From: Amycolatopsis sp. DSM 110486
GTDB lineage: Bacteria; Actinomycetota; Actinomycetes; Mycobacteriales; Pseudonocardiaceae
NCBI RefSeq assembly: GCF_019468465.1
Contig: NZ_CP080519.1
Coordinates: forward strand, 6,069,001-6,133,000
DNA length: 64,000 nt
Direction: 5' to 3'
Below the pieces are notes generated by a model, which was given only the letters and a program-made list of their open reading frames with translations, was not told where the DNA came from and searched no databases. Position numbers and translations under genes: made by a program. Numbering within the stretch: the stretch's first letter is position 1; the number at the start of each line of letters is the position of its first letter. Below, piece after piece: positions 48,662-57,150 of this stretch.

Positions 48662-50017
48662 TCAGGCCCGGAACACGAACACCCCGCCGTCCTCGCCGTG
48701 CCGCGGCCACCCCGGGTCACCGGTCGTGGCGAAAGCCACCCACGCCGCCTGCACCCGATCCGCCAGCTCACGCGGCGGCGTCGGCCCTTCGAGGCCGGAC
48801 AACCCGAGGTTGCCGAACACGAACCCCAGCTCCAGCCCGTGCGCCGCGCCCACACCGGGCAACGGCGAGGGCCACGCGAACTCGTACACGAAAGCCGGCC
48901 GCGCCCGGGCGATCTCCGCGACCGGACGGCGGAACAGGGCGTCGGTCAGCACGTCGGCGTAGAGCTCGACCGGCGTGGTCCCTTCAGGAGCGGCTTCGAC
49001 CGCAAGACCCAGCTGCCCCAGTAGCTCCGTCACGTCCGAGTGCGAAACACCGTCCGGAAGTGACGCGCCGGCCAGCGCCAGCAGCTCGTCGGCGTTCGTC
49101 CCGATCAACAGATCCACCCCGCCGCCGCGCACGACCACGTCGAACGGCGGTTCGGCCAGTACCTCCCCGTCCACCACCGGCAGGAACGGCTGCGCGGCGG
49201 CCACGGTCGTCGCACCCCAGCGAGCGGGGTCGAGGTCGGCCGTGAGGTCCGCGACGGCCGCCGTCGACAGCGCGGCGAGCTGCTCCGGCTCGACGCGCGC
49301 GAACCCCGCCGCCGTCGGCTCCACGCCGGCCGCGCGGGCGATCTCGCCGGTGACCAGAAGCGCGTCGGACGCGGAAAGCGCGGCCCGCGCGCTGGCACTC
49401 TGCACGATCGCCCGCCGGAACAGGCCGCGGTCCGTCGCCACGTGCGCCAGCGTCGCGCCCGCGCCCGCCGACGTACCGAACAACGTCACCGCGTCCGGAT
49501 CCCCGCCGAACGCCGCGATACTGGAGCGCACCCACTCCAGCGCCGCGACCTGGTCGAGCAGCGCGCGGTTCGCGACCGCGTCCGGCAGCAGCGCGAAGCC
49601 TTCCGCGCCGAGCCGGAAGTTCACCGACACGAACACGACCCCGCGCCGCGCGAAGGCGGCGCCGTCGTAGATCGGCATCGCCGACGAACCGGTGACGTTC
49701 GAGCCACCGTGCAGCCACACCAGCACCGGCAGTCCGGCCGCGTCCTGGTCGGGCGTCCACACGTTGAGGTTGAGGCAGTCCGGCCCCTCGACCACCGGCT
49801 CCGCCAGGAACGAACCCGGCAACGGCACCGAAGGCGCGGTCGGCCCGAACTCGAGCGCGTCACGCACGCCGTCCCACGCCTCCGGCGCGCGCGGCGCCCG
49901 GAACCGCGCCTCGCCGAACGGCGCGGCCGCGTAAGGGATGCCGAGGAACCGCGTGACGCCTTCGCGCACGCTGCCCCGCACCCGGCCGTACGGGGTGGTG
50001 ACGACGGGATCGGTCAT
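48662..50017 (-). CDS. Type B carboxylesterase
   Basis: 451 residues from ATG 50017. Carboxylesterase signatures are GVTRFLGIPYAAAPFGEARF, EGPDCLNLNVWTP, VLVWLHGGSNVTGSS (oxyanion hole) and the nucleophile elbow TLFGTSAGAGATL, where Thr replaces the common Glu before Ser. The acid/base part is degenerate but includes GTNADELLAL and GAAHGLELGFVF with the catalytic His. No signal peptide is visible, so it is probably cytoplasmic. The substrate is unknown. It is separated from the phosphoesterase gene upstream by a hairpin. Confidence 0.88.
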   Translation of the reverse strand: MTDPVVTTPYGRVRGSVREGVTRFLGIPYAAAPFGEARFRAPRAPEAWDGVRDALEFGPTAPSVPLPGSFLAEPVVEGPDCLNLNVWTPDQDAAGLPVLVWLHGGSNVTGSSAMPIYDGAAFARRGVVFVSVNFRLGAEGFALLPDAVANRALLDQVAALEWVRSSIAAFGGDPDAVTLFGTSAGAGATLAHVATDRGLFRRAIVQSASARAALSASDALLVTGEIARAAGVEPTAAGFARVEPEQLAALSTAAVADLTADLDPARWGATTVAAAQPFLPVVDGEVLAEPPFDVVVRGGGVDLLIGTNADELLALAGASLPDGVSHSDVTELLGQLGLAVEAAPEGTTPVELYADVLTDALFRRPVAEIARARPAFVYEFAWPSPLPGVGAAHGLELGFVFGNLGLSGLEGPTPPRELADRVQAAWVAFATTGDPGWPRHGEDGGVFVFRA

Positions 50018-50099
50018 CCCCCCATCGTTACCAGCGCCGGGCCCGCACCGGGGCGCGGCTGCCCGAATCGCCAGGGATTCCTGTCCCGAACGCACGAAC

Positions 50100-50128
50100 C
50101 CCCGGCCGGCGGTGATGCCGGCCAGGGG
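50100..50128 (-). terminator. Hairpin after the phosphoesterase operon
   Basis: CCCCGGCCGGC (50100-50110) pairs with GCCGGCCAGGGG (50117-50128) with one bulged base and a 6-base loop. It sits after the leftward stop at 50154. There is no clear U-tract on the minus strand, so termination efficiency is uncertain. Confidence 0.55.
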
Positions 50129-50153
50129 CCCGTGTCATGACTCAATAAGTGAC

Positions 50154-52898
50154 TCAGCCGTCCGACTCGGCCGACGGGATGTACGCACCCGGCACCTGAT
50201 CCGGCGAGAAGACCTTGTTCTCGCCGGGGTACGGGGTCTTGAACCCGTGCGTCTGGTACCACGTGAAGTGGTTCATCTGCGCGGGGTTGGCGTAGTCCGC
50301 CGTCGCGTTCGGACCGGTGAGGCGCTGGTTCTTCTGCCACGCCGACCACTGCGAAGCGACCTGCTGCTTGTCCGCCGGCACCGCGGTGTCGGGCTGGACG
50401 GACGCGAACTGCGGAGCCACCACGTCCGGACCGCACGACGGCTGCGTCGCGAGGCCGCCCGTGAGCGACGTGCGGTTCGCCACCGCGTTGAACGGCGTGA
50501 GGTTCGGCTTGCTCGTGAACGCACTCGCCATCGGGGTGGCCGCGCTGTCCTTCTGGTTCATCGGCTGGATCCCGAGGATCTGCTCGATCGTGCGAACCAT
50601 CGTGATCTGCGAGTAGTACGTGCTGTCCACGGCACCGTGCTGGGCGTACGGGCTGATGATCTGGATCGGCGCCCGGTGCCCGTCGACGTGGTCCAGCCCG
50701 GCCTGGGAGTCGTCCTCGACCACGAAGATCGCGGAGTCCTTCCAGTACTGGCTGTGTGAGATCGTGTCGACGATCTTGCCCACGGCGAGGTCGTTGTCCG
50801 CGACCTGCGCGGCGGCGTTCGCAGGACCACCGGTGTGGTCACTGGAAAGCCAGAACATGTTCAGGTTCGCGGGACCGTTCTTCTCGAAGTCCTGCTGCCA
50901 GATCTGCTCCCGGTAGACGTCCGGCACGCTGGTGTCGAACTTCGGGAAGCCGTGCACCGACACGTCGTTGAGCGACGGGATCGGCGACGACGACACGAGC
51001 GGGTAGGCGCTGGGCTCACCCGTCGCGGCCATGTTCTTGCTGTCGCAGTACAGGTTCTGCCACGACGCGCCCGAAGGCTTGGTCAGGAACTGCTGGAACT
51101 CGCCGAAGTCGCGGACGGTGTTGCCCGCGGCCTCCGCGCCCGACCACAGCGTGCCGGAGGCCTGGTGGCCCAGCACGTCGTCCTCGGTGTCGTAGCTGCG
51201 CAGGTACTCGCCGGCCGAGGACTCGGTGTACTCCGGGTCGTCGGCCTGCATGAGCCAGTTGTGGCCCTCGGCGGAGTTCGTGCCGATGTCGTACGTGTTG
51301 TCGTACAACCCGAACTGCTGCGTCAGCGCGTGCTGGTTCGGCGTCACGTTCTCGCCGAACTGCGCGAGCGCCGCGTCGCCGTTGCCAGCCGCGATGTCAC
51401 CGAAGACCTGGTCGTAGGTCCGGTTCTCCTTGACGAGCAGGAACACGTGCTTGATCGGGGACGGGTCGCCGAGGCGAGCCGGCACCGGCACGGGCTTCTT
51501 GTTCTTGCCGTTCGCCACCTGGACGGCGTTGTTCGTCCAGCCGTTCTGCTTGAACACCTTCGGCGTGTACGACTTGATCGTCCGGTCGTCGGGCAGCTGG
51601 AAGCGCTGCACGCTGGACGTCGTGTCGTGCGTGCCGTGCCCGGCGGCCGTGGTCGGGCGCTGGGCGTCGATGCCGCGGGTGTTGGACACGACGATGTCCT
51701 TGCCCACCGTGGCGATCGCGGTCGGGAAGTAGTCCGTGGGCAGCAGGCCGATGTAGCTGGCCGGGTCCTTCGGGCTGTCGTACTTGTACACGGCGATCGC
51801 GTTGGCGCGGCCCAGGGTCACCAGCAGGTGCCCGTCCTTGGTGAGCGTGATGCCGTCGGGCTCGTACCCGACTGTGGCCTCGGGCCACGGCTGGGTCGCG
51901 ATGGTCTGGGTGACCTTGTCCTTGCCCGAGTCGATCACGGACACGTTGTTGCTCGACGTGTTCGCGACGAACACCGTGCCGTTGCTGGCGTACACCGCGG
52001 TGGGGTGGAGCCCGACGTTGATGGTGGCCACGGCGGCGGCCTGCTTCGCGGTGTTGATCACCGAAACCGTGCCGGTGGTGGAGGCACCCGTGAACGGGTC
52101 GGCCGGCACCTGGGTGTTGTACGAGTTGATCGTCGTCTCACCGGGGAGCGGCATCCGCCCGCCCTCGTTGCTGACGTAGAGCTTGTTGCCCACCAGCACG
52201 AGGTCGCGCGGCGCGATGCCGGTGTTCCAGCTCTGCTGGACGGCGCCGGTCGACGCGTTGATGGCGACCACGCGGTTCTGGCCGTTCACGGCGGCGTACA
52301 CGACGGCGCCGTCGGGCGAGAACACCGCCTGGGCGACCAGGGCGTGCTTGGGTCCGTCGGCGGGGATCTTGACGGAGACGGGGTTGGCGAGCGAGCCGTC
52401 GGCGTTCACCGAGAACTTGGTGTAGCCGTCGGTCTGGGCGAGCCACAGGAACTTGCCGTCGGGGGAGTACGACGGGCCTTCCTGGCCGACGTCGCTGCCG
52501 GCGATCTTGAGGTTGACCTTCGCCGAGGTGCCGATCAGCTGCTGGACCTTGTAGCTCTTGAGGTCCACGATCGTCAGCGCGGCGTCGCCGTCGGTGGTCA
52601 GCGCGGCGAGGTGCGTGCCGTCCGGGCTGATCTTCGACGCCATGATCTTGCCGTCGTTCACGACCAGCCGGTCGCCGATCGGGTCGAGGTACTGGTCGCT
52701 CGAGACGACCAGCCCGTCCTTGGTGTTCTGGCCGACATGCTGCTGGCCGAACTCCTGCGTCGACGCGGTGCCGATGCCGGAGCCCGTCACGACCAGGGCG
52801 AGCGTGGCGGTTCCGGCGGTGACGAGGCGGATCTGACGCGATCTGCCGGTGCCGGACCTGGCTCTCCCTGCACGCCTGCGGCGGCGTGTTACCTGCAT
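50154..52898 (-). CDS. Exported YncE-like beta-propeller fused to a phosphoesterase (acid phosphatase/phospholipase C type)
   Basis: 914 residues. A basic N-terminus with many arginines precedes a hydrophobic stretch (LVTAGTATLALVVTGSGIGTAS) that looks like an export signal. Residues about 60-440 form a seven-bladed propeller of the YncE/NHL kind with recurring VVAINASTGAVQQSWNTG-like blades. Residues about 480-900 carry the phosphoesterase signature LLVKENRTYDQVFGD, NWLMQADDPEYTESS, VEDDSQAGLDHVDGHR and IISPYAQHG, which provide metal ligands. The architecture equals bifunctional YncE/alkaline phosphatase-family proteins. The start is 4 bases after the ABC permease stop, so the three form an operon. 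The substrate is unknown. Confidence 0.9.
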   Translation of the reverse strand: MQVTRRRRRAGRARSGTGRSRQIRLVTAGTATLALVVTGSGIGTASTQEFGQQHVGQNTKDGLVVSSDQYLDPIGDRLVVNDGKIMASKISPDGTHLAALTTDGDAALTIVDLKSYKVQQLIGTSAKVNLKIAGSDVGQEGPSYSPDGKFLWLAQTDGYTKFSVNADGSLANPVSVKIPADGPKHALVAQAVFSPDGAVVYAAVNGQNRVVAINASTGAVQQSWNTGIAPRDLVLVGNKLYVSNEGGRMPLPGETTINSYNTQVPADPFTGASTTGTVSVINTAKQAAAVATINVGLHPTAVYASNGTVFVANTSSNNVSVIDSGKDKVTQTIATQPWPEATVGYEPDGITLTKDGHLLVTLGRANAIAVYKYDSPKDPASYIGLLPTDYFPTAIATVGKDIVVSNTRGIDAQRPTTAAGHGTHDTTSSVQRFQLPDDRTIKSYTPKVFKQNGWTNNAVQVANGKNKKPVPVPARLGDPSPIKHVFLLVKENRTYDQVFGDIAAGNGDAALAQFGENVTPNQHALTQQFGLYDNTYDIGTNSAEGHNWLMQADDPEYTESSAGEYLRSYDTEDDVLGHQASGTLWSGAEAAGNTVRDFGEFQQFLTKPSGASWQNLYCDSKNMAATGEPSAYPLVSSSPIPSLNDVSVHGFPKFDTSVPDVYREQIWQQDFEKNGPANLNMFWLSSDHTGGPANAAAQVADNDLAVGKIVDTISHSQYWKDSAIFVVEDDSQAGLDHVDGHRAPIQIISPYAQHGAVDSTYYSQITMVRTIEQILGIQPMNQKDSAATPMASAFTSKPNLTPFNAVANRTSLTGGLATQPSCGPDVVAPQFASVQPDTAVPADKQQVASQWSAWQKNQRLTGPNATADYANPAQMNHFTWYQTHGFKTPYPGENKVFSPDQVPGAYIPSAESDG

Positions 52899-52902
52899 GG
52901 GG

Positions 52903-54285
52903 TCATCCCTTCGGGGTGTTGGACAGCAGTTCGACGCTGGCGTCGAACTGCCACAGCGGGTTGGGTTGGTCCCCGATCGGGGTCCGCACCTGGAAGTAGC
53001 CGTTCACTTCCTTCGGCCCGTCGCCGTCGGCGACGAACCGCCCGTCTGAGGTGACGTCGAGCTGGTAGATGGCCTGACCAGTCGCTTCGACGCCGGGGAG
53101 ATGCCAAGAGACGACGCACCGCCAGTCGTTGCCCGGTCCTTCCTGGGCGACGAGGCCGCCGCCCTTCTGGCACTCCGACGTGACGCCGAGCTGGGCTTCG
53201 GTCACGGCGGGGCGGTGCAGTTCGTCGGTCTGCAGGCGGTAGAGGTGCGCGAACGTGGTCGAAAGCGACTGCTGCACTTTGTCCTGCGTCACGCCGGAGC
53301 CGAGCGACGGCGTGGCCACGGCGATCACCGCGAAGGCGACCACGATCAGCCCGACCAGCGGCAGCGCGCCGGCGGTGATCGTGCGGCGGGCCGAGCCGTC
53401 GTAGCTCAGGTTGGTGAAATCGCGGCGCAGGAACAGGAAGTAGGCCAGCGCGGTCGCCACGACTGTCCACACGAGACAGACGAGGATGCTGACGAGCAGC
53501 GGCCCGGCTTGCGCGGGACTGGTGAACAACCCTTCCCACGCGATGAACGAGTACGTCGGCAGCGCGAGCCGCACGGCCACGGGCAGCGGCAGCAGCTGGG
53601 CCACCGCCATCCCGAGCGCGACGACGGCGGGCAGCAGCAGGCCCATCGGCGACCGGCCCAGCGCGACGGACCCGAGCAGCCCGACCGCGGCCAGCGCGAG
53701 CGTCGGGGCCAGCGCGCACACCCAAGCGAGCAGCACCTGACCGGCGGCGGCGCCGGGGGAGAGCAGGTGCCCGTCGAGGCCGACGAGCTGATGGTTGCCG
53801 GCGCCGAGCACTCCGCCGATGATGCTGGACACGGCCAGGCCGGCCACGAGCACGAAGATCACGGTGAGGCTGGCCAGCACCTTGGCCACGAAGATCCGCC
53901 GGTACGAGCGCACGGCCACCAGCAGGTGCCGCCAGGTGCCGAGCCGGTCCTCGGACGCGAACACGTCACCGGCGACCACCGACGTGAGCAGCGGGAGCGC
54001 GTAGCTGCCGGCGAACCCGAGCATCACGAGTGAACCCGCCCAGCCGGTGGCGTTCATCCAGCGGCCGAAGACGGTGTCCACGGGCAGGTCGCTCTGCTGG
54101 CTCACCGCGGCGACGAACAGCGCCGGGGCGATCCAGCAGGCGAGCACCAGCAGGCGGACGCGCCACTGGGAGACGAGTTTGACCAGCTCGAAACGGTAGC
54201 CGCGGGCCACCGAGGCAGGTGCTTCGCGTGCGGTCGGGGTTTCCGGTGTGCCCGGCGTGCCGGGTTCGGTGAGGGTCGCGGTCAT
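52903..54285 (-). CDS. ABC transporter permease with C-terminal extracytoplasmic domain
   Basis: 460 residues from ATG 54285, overlapping the ATPase stop (ATGA). After a Thr/Pro-rich N-terminus come about six membrane segments of ABC-2 type (VRLLVLACWIAPALFVAAV, LPLLTSVVAGDVFASEDRLG, the last near LYFLFLRR-like ALAYFLFLRRDF). A further hydrophobic segment GALPLVGLIVVAFAVIAV leads to a soluble domain of about 130 residues (about 330-460) containing a Cys pair (TSECQKGGG and DWRCVVSW) and ending in a beta-rich part. Fusion of such a domain to an ABC-2 permease is uncommon; it may face the outside near the secreted phosphoesterase. Confidence 0.82.
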   Translation of the reverse strand: MTATLTEPGTPGTPETPTAREAPASVARGYRFELVKLVSQWRVRLLVLACWIAPALFVAAVSQQSDLPVDTVFGRWMNATGWAGSLVMLGFAGSYALPLLTSVVAGDVFASEDRLGTWRHLLVAVRSYRRIFVAKVLASLTVIFVLVAGLAVSSIIGGVLGAGNHQLVGLDGHLLSPGAAAGQVLLAWVCALAPTLALAAVGLLGSVALGRSPMGLLLPAVVALGMAVAQLLPLPVAVRLALPTYSFIAWEGLFTSPAQAGPLLVSILVCLVWTVVATALAYFLFLRRDFTNLSYDGSARRTITAGALPLVGLIVVAFAVIAVATPSLGSGVTQDKVQQSLSTTFAHLYRLQTDELHRPAVTEAQLGVTSECQKGGGLVAQEGPGNDWRCVVSWHLPGVEATGQAIYQLDVTSDGRFVADGDGPKEVNGYFQVRTPIGDQPNPLWQFDASVELLSNTPKG

Positions 54286-55247
54286 CGAGCGGACTCCTGC
54301 TGCTGAGACGCGGTTTCGGGCGCCTCTTCGGATTCGGTGAGGGCGAGGAACGCGGCTTCCAACGGGGACACCACGGGCGCGAGCTCGCGAAGGGCCACGC
54401 CCGCGTGGACGAGGCGCACCACGAGGTCGTCGAGAGCGGGCACCAGCGCGCGCACCACGAGGACACCACTGTCCTTTCCGGACTCATCGCCGAGCCGGAT
54501 GCCGGGGGTTTCGGCGGCGAGCTTCCGCGCGGACTCGCGATCGGAAGTCACGAGCCGGTAGTCGAGCTCCTGGCTCTCCGAAGAGAGCTTGCCCAGCGGG
54601 CCGGTGAAGACGACGCGGCCGGTCGCGATGATCGTGACCTCCGAGCACAGCGCTTCGAGGTCGTCCATGCGGTGGCTGGACAGCACGACGGTGGCGCCTT
54701 CGGCCGCGAGCCGCTTGAGGACCCCGTGCACGTGCTTCTTGCCGGCGGGGTCGAGGCCGTTGGCGGGCTCGTCGAGCACGAGCAGCCGCGGGCGGGTGAG
54801 CAGGGCGGCGGCGAGGCCGAGCCGTTGACGCATGCCGAGGGAGAAGCCGCGCACGCGGTCGTCGGCGACGTCGGTGAGCCCGACCTGGGCGAGCGCGTCG
54901 TCGATGTCGGCGGTGCGGGTGTCTCCGCCGCGCAGGGCGGCCAGCGCGGCGAGGTTCTTCCGCGCCGTGAGCGAGGGGTAGAGGCCGGGGCCGTCGACGA
55001 ACCCGGCAACGCCGCCGGGAGCGTCCAGGGTCCGCCCGACGGGCGAGTCGAGGATCTCCAGGCGGCCCTCGTCCGCGACGGCGAGGCCCAGCAGCAGACC
55101 CAGCAGCGTGGTTTTGCCCGCGCCATTCGGCCCGGCCACTCCGTGGATCTGCCCCTGGGCGACGTCGAGATCGATTTCGTCGAGCGCGACGACTTCGCCG
55201 AAACTTTTGGTGATTCCCCGAGCCCGGACTGCCAGAGGTGTGTCCAT
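54282..55247 (-). CDS. ABC transporter ATP-binding protein
   Basis: 321 residues. Walker A is GPNGAGKTT, the Q-loop region and signature SLGMRQRLGLAAALL follow, Walker B is LLVLDEPANGLDP and the H-loop is VVLSSHRMDD. It looks like the DrrA/CcmA group of export-type ATPases. It couples ATP hydrolysis to the permease encoded next. First gene of the operon; its promoter lies in the 171-base gap up to 55418, which holds an imperfect repeat. Confidence 0.94.
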   Translation of the reverse strand: MDTPLAVRARGITKSFGEVVALDEIDLDVAQGQIHGVAGPNGAGKTTLLGLLLGLAVADEGRLEILDSPVGRTLDAPGGVAGFVDGPGLYPSLTARKNLAALAALRGGDTRTADIDDALAQVGLTDVADDRVRGFSLGMRQRLGLAAALLTRPRLLVLDEPANGLDPAGKKHVHGVLKRLAAEGATVVLSSHRMDDLEALCSEVTIIATGRVVFTGPLGKLSSESQELDYRLVTSDRESARKLAAETPGIRLGDESGKDSGVLVVRALVPALDDLVVRLVHAGVALRELAPVVSPLEAAFLALTESEEAPETASQQQESAR

Positions 55248-55375
55248 GGTCCCTTTGCTTTCGTCGTGAAACGTGCGTCAGGAACTTAGGGACAGCAAAT
55301 TAATCTCGAACCGGTGCCGGGTGAACGATCGGGGAACGGGGCTCGGACGAAACAAGTCGCACTCGTGGATTGTCC

Positions 55376-55417
55376 GAGTTAAATCGTGATCTTGCCTTGA
55401 GTTAACTGTCACCTTGC
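55376..55417. repeat. Imperfect direct repeat upstream of the ABC operon
   Basis: GAGTTAAATCGTGATCTTGC (55376-55395) and GAGTTAACTGTCACCTTGC (55399-55417) share GAGTTAA and CTTGC ends at a 23-base period. They lie about 130-170 bases upstream of the ABC start and directly after the amidohydrolase stop. This is a possible regulator site; the local AT content is higher than the surroundings. Confidence 0.4.
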
Positions 55418-55418
55418 A

Positions 55419-56396
55419 TTAGGAGAGCCGGAACAGGGCTCGCGCGTTGTCCCTGCCGATCTTGCGACGGTCGGGTTCGTTCAGGGGTGCGGAGTCGAAC
55501 CAGCCGGCCGCGTGGTCGACGTTTTCGAACGGCCAGTCGGTGGAGAAGAGCACGCGATCGGCGCTGAGTTCCGACATCGCGGCGAGCAAGGACTGGGTGT
55601 GGAAATTGCCGGACGTCGTCACGTAGAAGTGCTCGGTGAAGTATTCGGTGATCGGCCGTGCGGCGGGATAGGGGAGCGCGGCATTGGTCCATTTGTTGTG
55701 GTGGTCGATCCGCCAAAGGGAGTAGGGCAGACCTTCGCCGAGATGACCGAGAATGATGGTGACACCGGGGTGGCGGTCGAACAGCCCCGACGCGGCCAGG
55801 CGCAGTGCGTGCACCGCCGTCTGCTGGCCGAACGCCCAGGCCGGGCCGAGCAGCCACTCGTGGCCGGCGTACACGCGGGCGTCCTGCGGCAGCGGGTTGC
55901 GCGGGTGCAGGTAGAGCGGCACGCCGAGGCGTTCGACCTCGGCCCAGAACGGCAGGTACTCGGGGGTGTCGTAGTAGGTGACGGTGCCGGCGTCGTCGAG
56001 CTCGGTGAAGCTGTTCACGAGCGCGCCGACGAACCCGAGCTCCGTGACCGCGCGGCGCAGCTCTGCCGTCGCGAGGTCCGGGTCCTGCAGCGGCAGTGCG
56101 GCGAACCCGCGGAACCGGTCGGGCCGCGCGGCGACGTGCTCGGCGAGGGTGTCGTTGGCGCGCCGGGCGAGCTCGGCGGCCTTCATCGCGTCCGGGATCC
56201 CTTGCACGGCAGGGGAGTTGAGCGACAGCAGCATCAGCTCGATGCCGTGGGTGTCCATCAGGCGCAGCCGCTGGCCGTCGAGGTCGAGCAGGCGGGCGCG
56301 CAAGGTGGGCCACAGCGCGGGAGGAGCGTAAGGCTCGGAGTCGCCGAGTGTGTCCTCGGTGGCGAAGTGTTCTTCGAGGGCGATCTTGCCGTCCAC
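55419..56396 (-). CDS. Amidohydrolase-2 decarboxylase, gamma-resorcylate decarboxylase-like
   Basis: 325 residues from GTG 56396. The N-terminus DGKIALEEHFATEDTLGDS is very like gamma-resorcylate (2,6-dihydroxybenzoate) decarboxylase, including the metal-binding Glu-x-His. Further ligands are in LYLHPRNPLP, ILGHLGEGLPYSLWRIDHH and LFSTDWPFENVDHAAGWF. The length equals that family. It should remove (or reversibly add) a carboxyl group on a phenolic acid in the cytoplasm with a divalent metal. It lies 19 bases after the membrane protein gene and downstream of the IclR gene, so aromatic-acid catabolism is the likely context. Confidence 0.87.
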   Translation of the reverse strand: MDGKIALEEHFATEDTLGDSEPYAPPALWPTLRARLLDLDGQRLRLMDTHGIELMLLSLNSPAVQGIPDAMKAAELARRANDTLAEHVAARPDRFRGFAALPLQDPDLATAELRRAVTELGFVGALVNSFTELDDAGTVTYYDTPEYLPFWAEVERLGVPLYLHPRNPLPQDARVYAGHEWLLGPAWAFGQQTAVHALRLAASGLFDRHPGVTIILGHLGEGLPYSLWRIDHHNKWTNAALPYPAARPITEYFTEHFYVTTSGNFHTQSLLAAMSELSADRVLFSTDWPFENVDHAAGWFDSAPLNEPDRRKIGRDNARALFRLS

Positions 56397-56415
56397 AGTG
56401 GAGGTCCTTTCCGGA

Positions 56416-57018
56416 TCAGGCCTGTTCGCGCTGCGCGTCTTCGAGCTGGATCTGCCTGACGCGCACGGGGTTGTGCAGCGCGGCGATGTGGACGCCGAAG
56501 AACAGGTGCCACACGAGGATCGCGAACGGGAACTTCCAGCCGTGCCCGAACGAGAAGAACCCGAGCCCGGTGCCCGGCCGGTAGATCAGCGGCGCGAGCA
56601 GGCCCGCGGCGACGAGGGCGAGGATCGTGCAGAAGGTGAGTGCTTTCAGTAGGTTTCCGGTGTTCGTGGCGCGGAAGGGCAGCTTCGGGTACGCGAGCAG
56701 CGCGAAGACGAACACGAACGCGATCCCGTTGAAGTAGTGCATGAACTGCCCGGCGAAGTACGACGCGGCCGTGCCCTCGGGGGTTGCCGGCGCGGCGACG
56801 TGCCCGTTGTGCAACGGCCACGGCAGCTCCGGCAGGCCGATGGCCGGCATGAAGTAGCCGGCCGTCGTGGCCATTTGTGTCGCGACGAACGCGGTGACCA
56901 GCAAGGCGCCGACGGGGTGGCGCCCCGACCAGCGGAACCACTCCCGGTCCGGGCGGAGGTCGGTGAGGCCGCGTGACGTGGCGCGTTCAGGCCGGGGCGC
57001 GACGATGCTCGTGGACAC
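56416..57018 (-). CDS. Small membrane protein with four helices and conserved-looking histidines
   Basis: 200 residues from GTG 57018, preceded by GAAGGAG; an ATG at 57042 is in frame but lies inside the 34-bp element. Four hydrophobic segments: HPVGALLVTAFVATQMATTA, FVFVFALLAY, ALTFCTILALVAAGLLAPLI and FPFAILVWHLFFGVHIAALH. Histidines fall in or near helices (FMHYFNG, FGHGWK, WHLFFGVH), which could bind metal or heme. I do not recognise a family. Placed directly before the decarboxylase gene, it may be an importer or electron-transfer partner, which is inference. Confidence 0.7.
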   Translation of the reverse strand: MSTSIVAPRPERATSRGLTDLRPDREWFRWSGRHPVGALLVTAFVATQMATTAGYFMPAIGLPELPWPLHNGHVAAPATPEGTAASYFAGQFMHYFNGIAFVFVFALLAYPKLPFRATNTGNLLKALTFCTILALVAAGLLAPLIYRPGTGLGFFSFGHGWKFPFAILVWHLFFGVHIAALHNPVRVRQIQLEDAQREQA

Positions 57019-57037
57019 TGGAGTCTCCTTCGGCTCG

Positions 57038-57071
57038 TCCACTTATGTGCAGCGAGTTTACGAAAAGTGGA
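57038..57071 (-). promoter_or_regulatory. 34-bp element, copy 1 (before membrane protein/decarboxylase genes)
   Basis: Read on the minus strand it begins TCCACTTTTCGTAAACTCG and ends TGCACATAAGTGGA. Its ends form the inverted pair CCACTT/AAGTGG. It matches copy 2 at 58059-58092 at 29 of 34 positions in opposite orientation, and lies 20 bases before GTG 57018, where a repressor would block transcription. Confidence 0.7.
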
Positions 57072-57150
57072 TAACGGTGTCCAGGGGTGGGCGCGCTCGG
57101 GCGACGACCGGCGTGCTTTTGGGTGGTGTGGCTGAGGATTCGGGCTGGGG

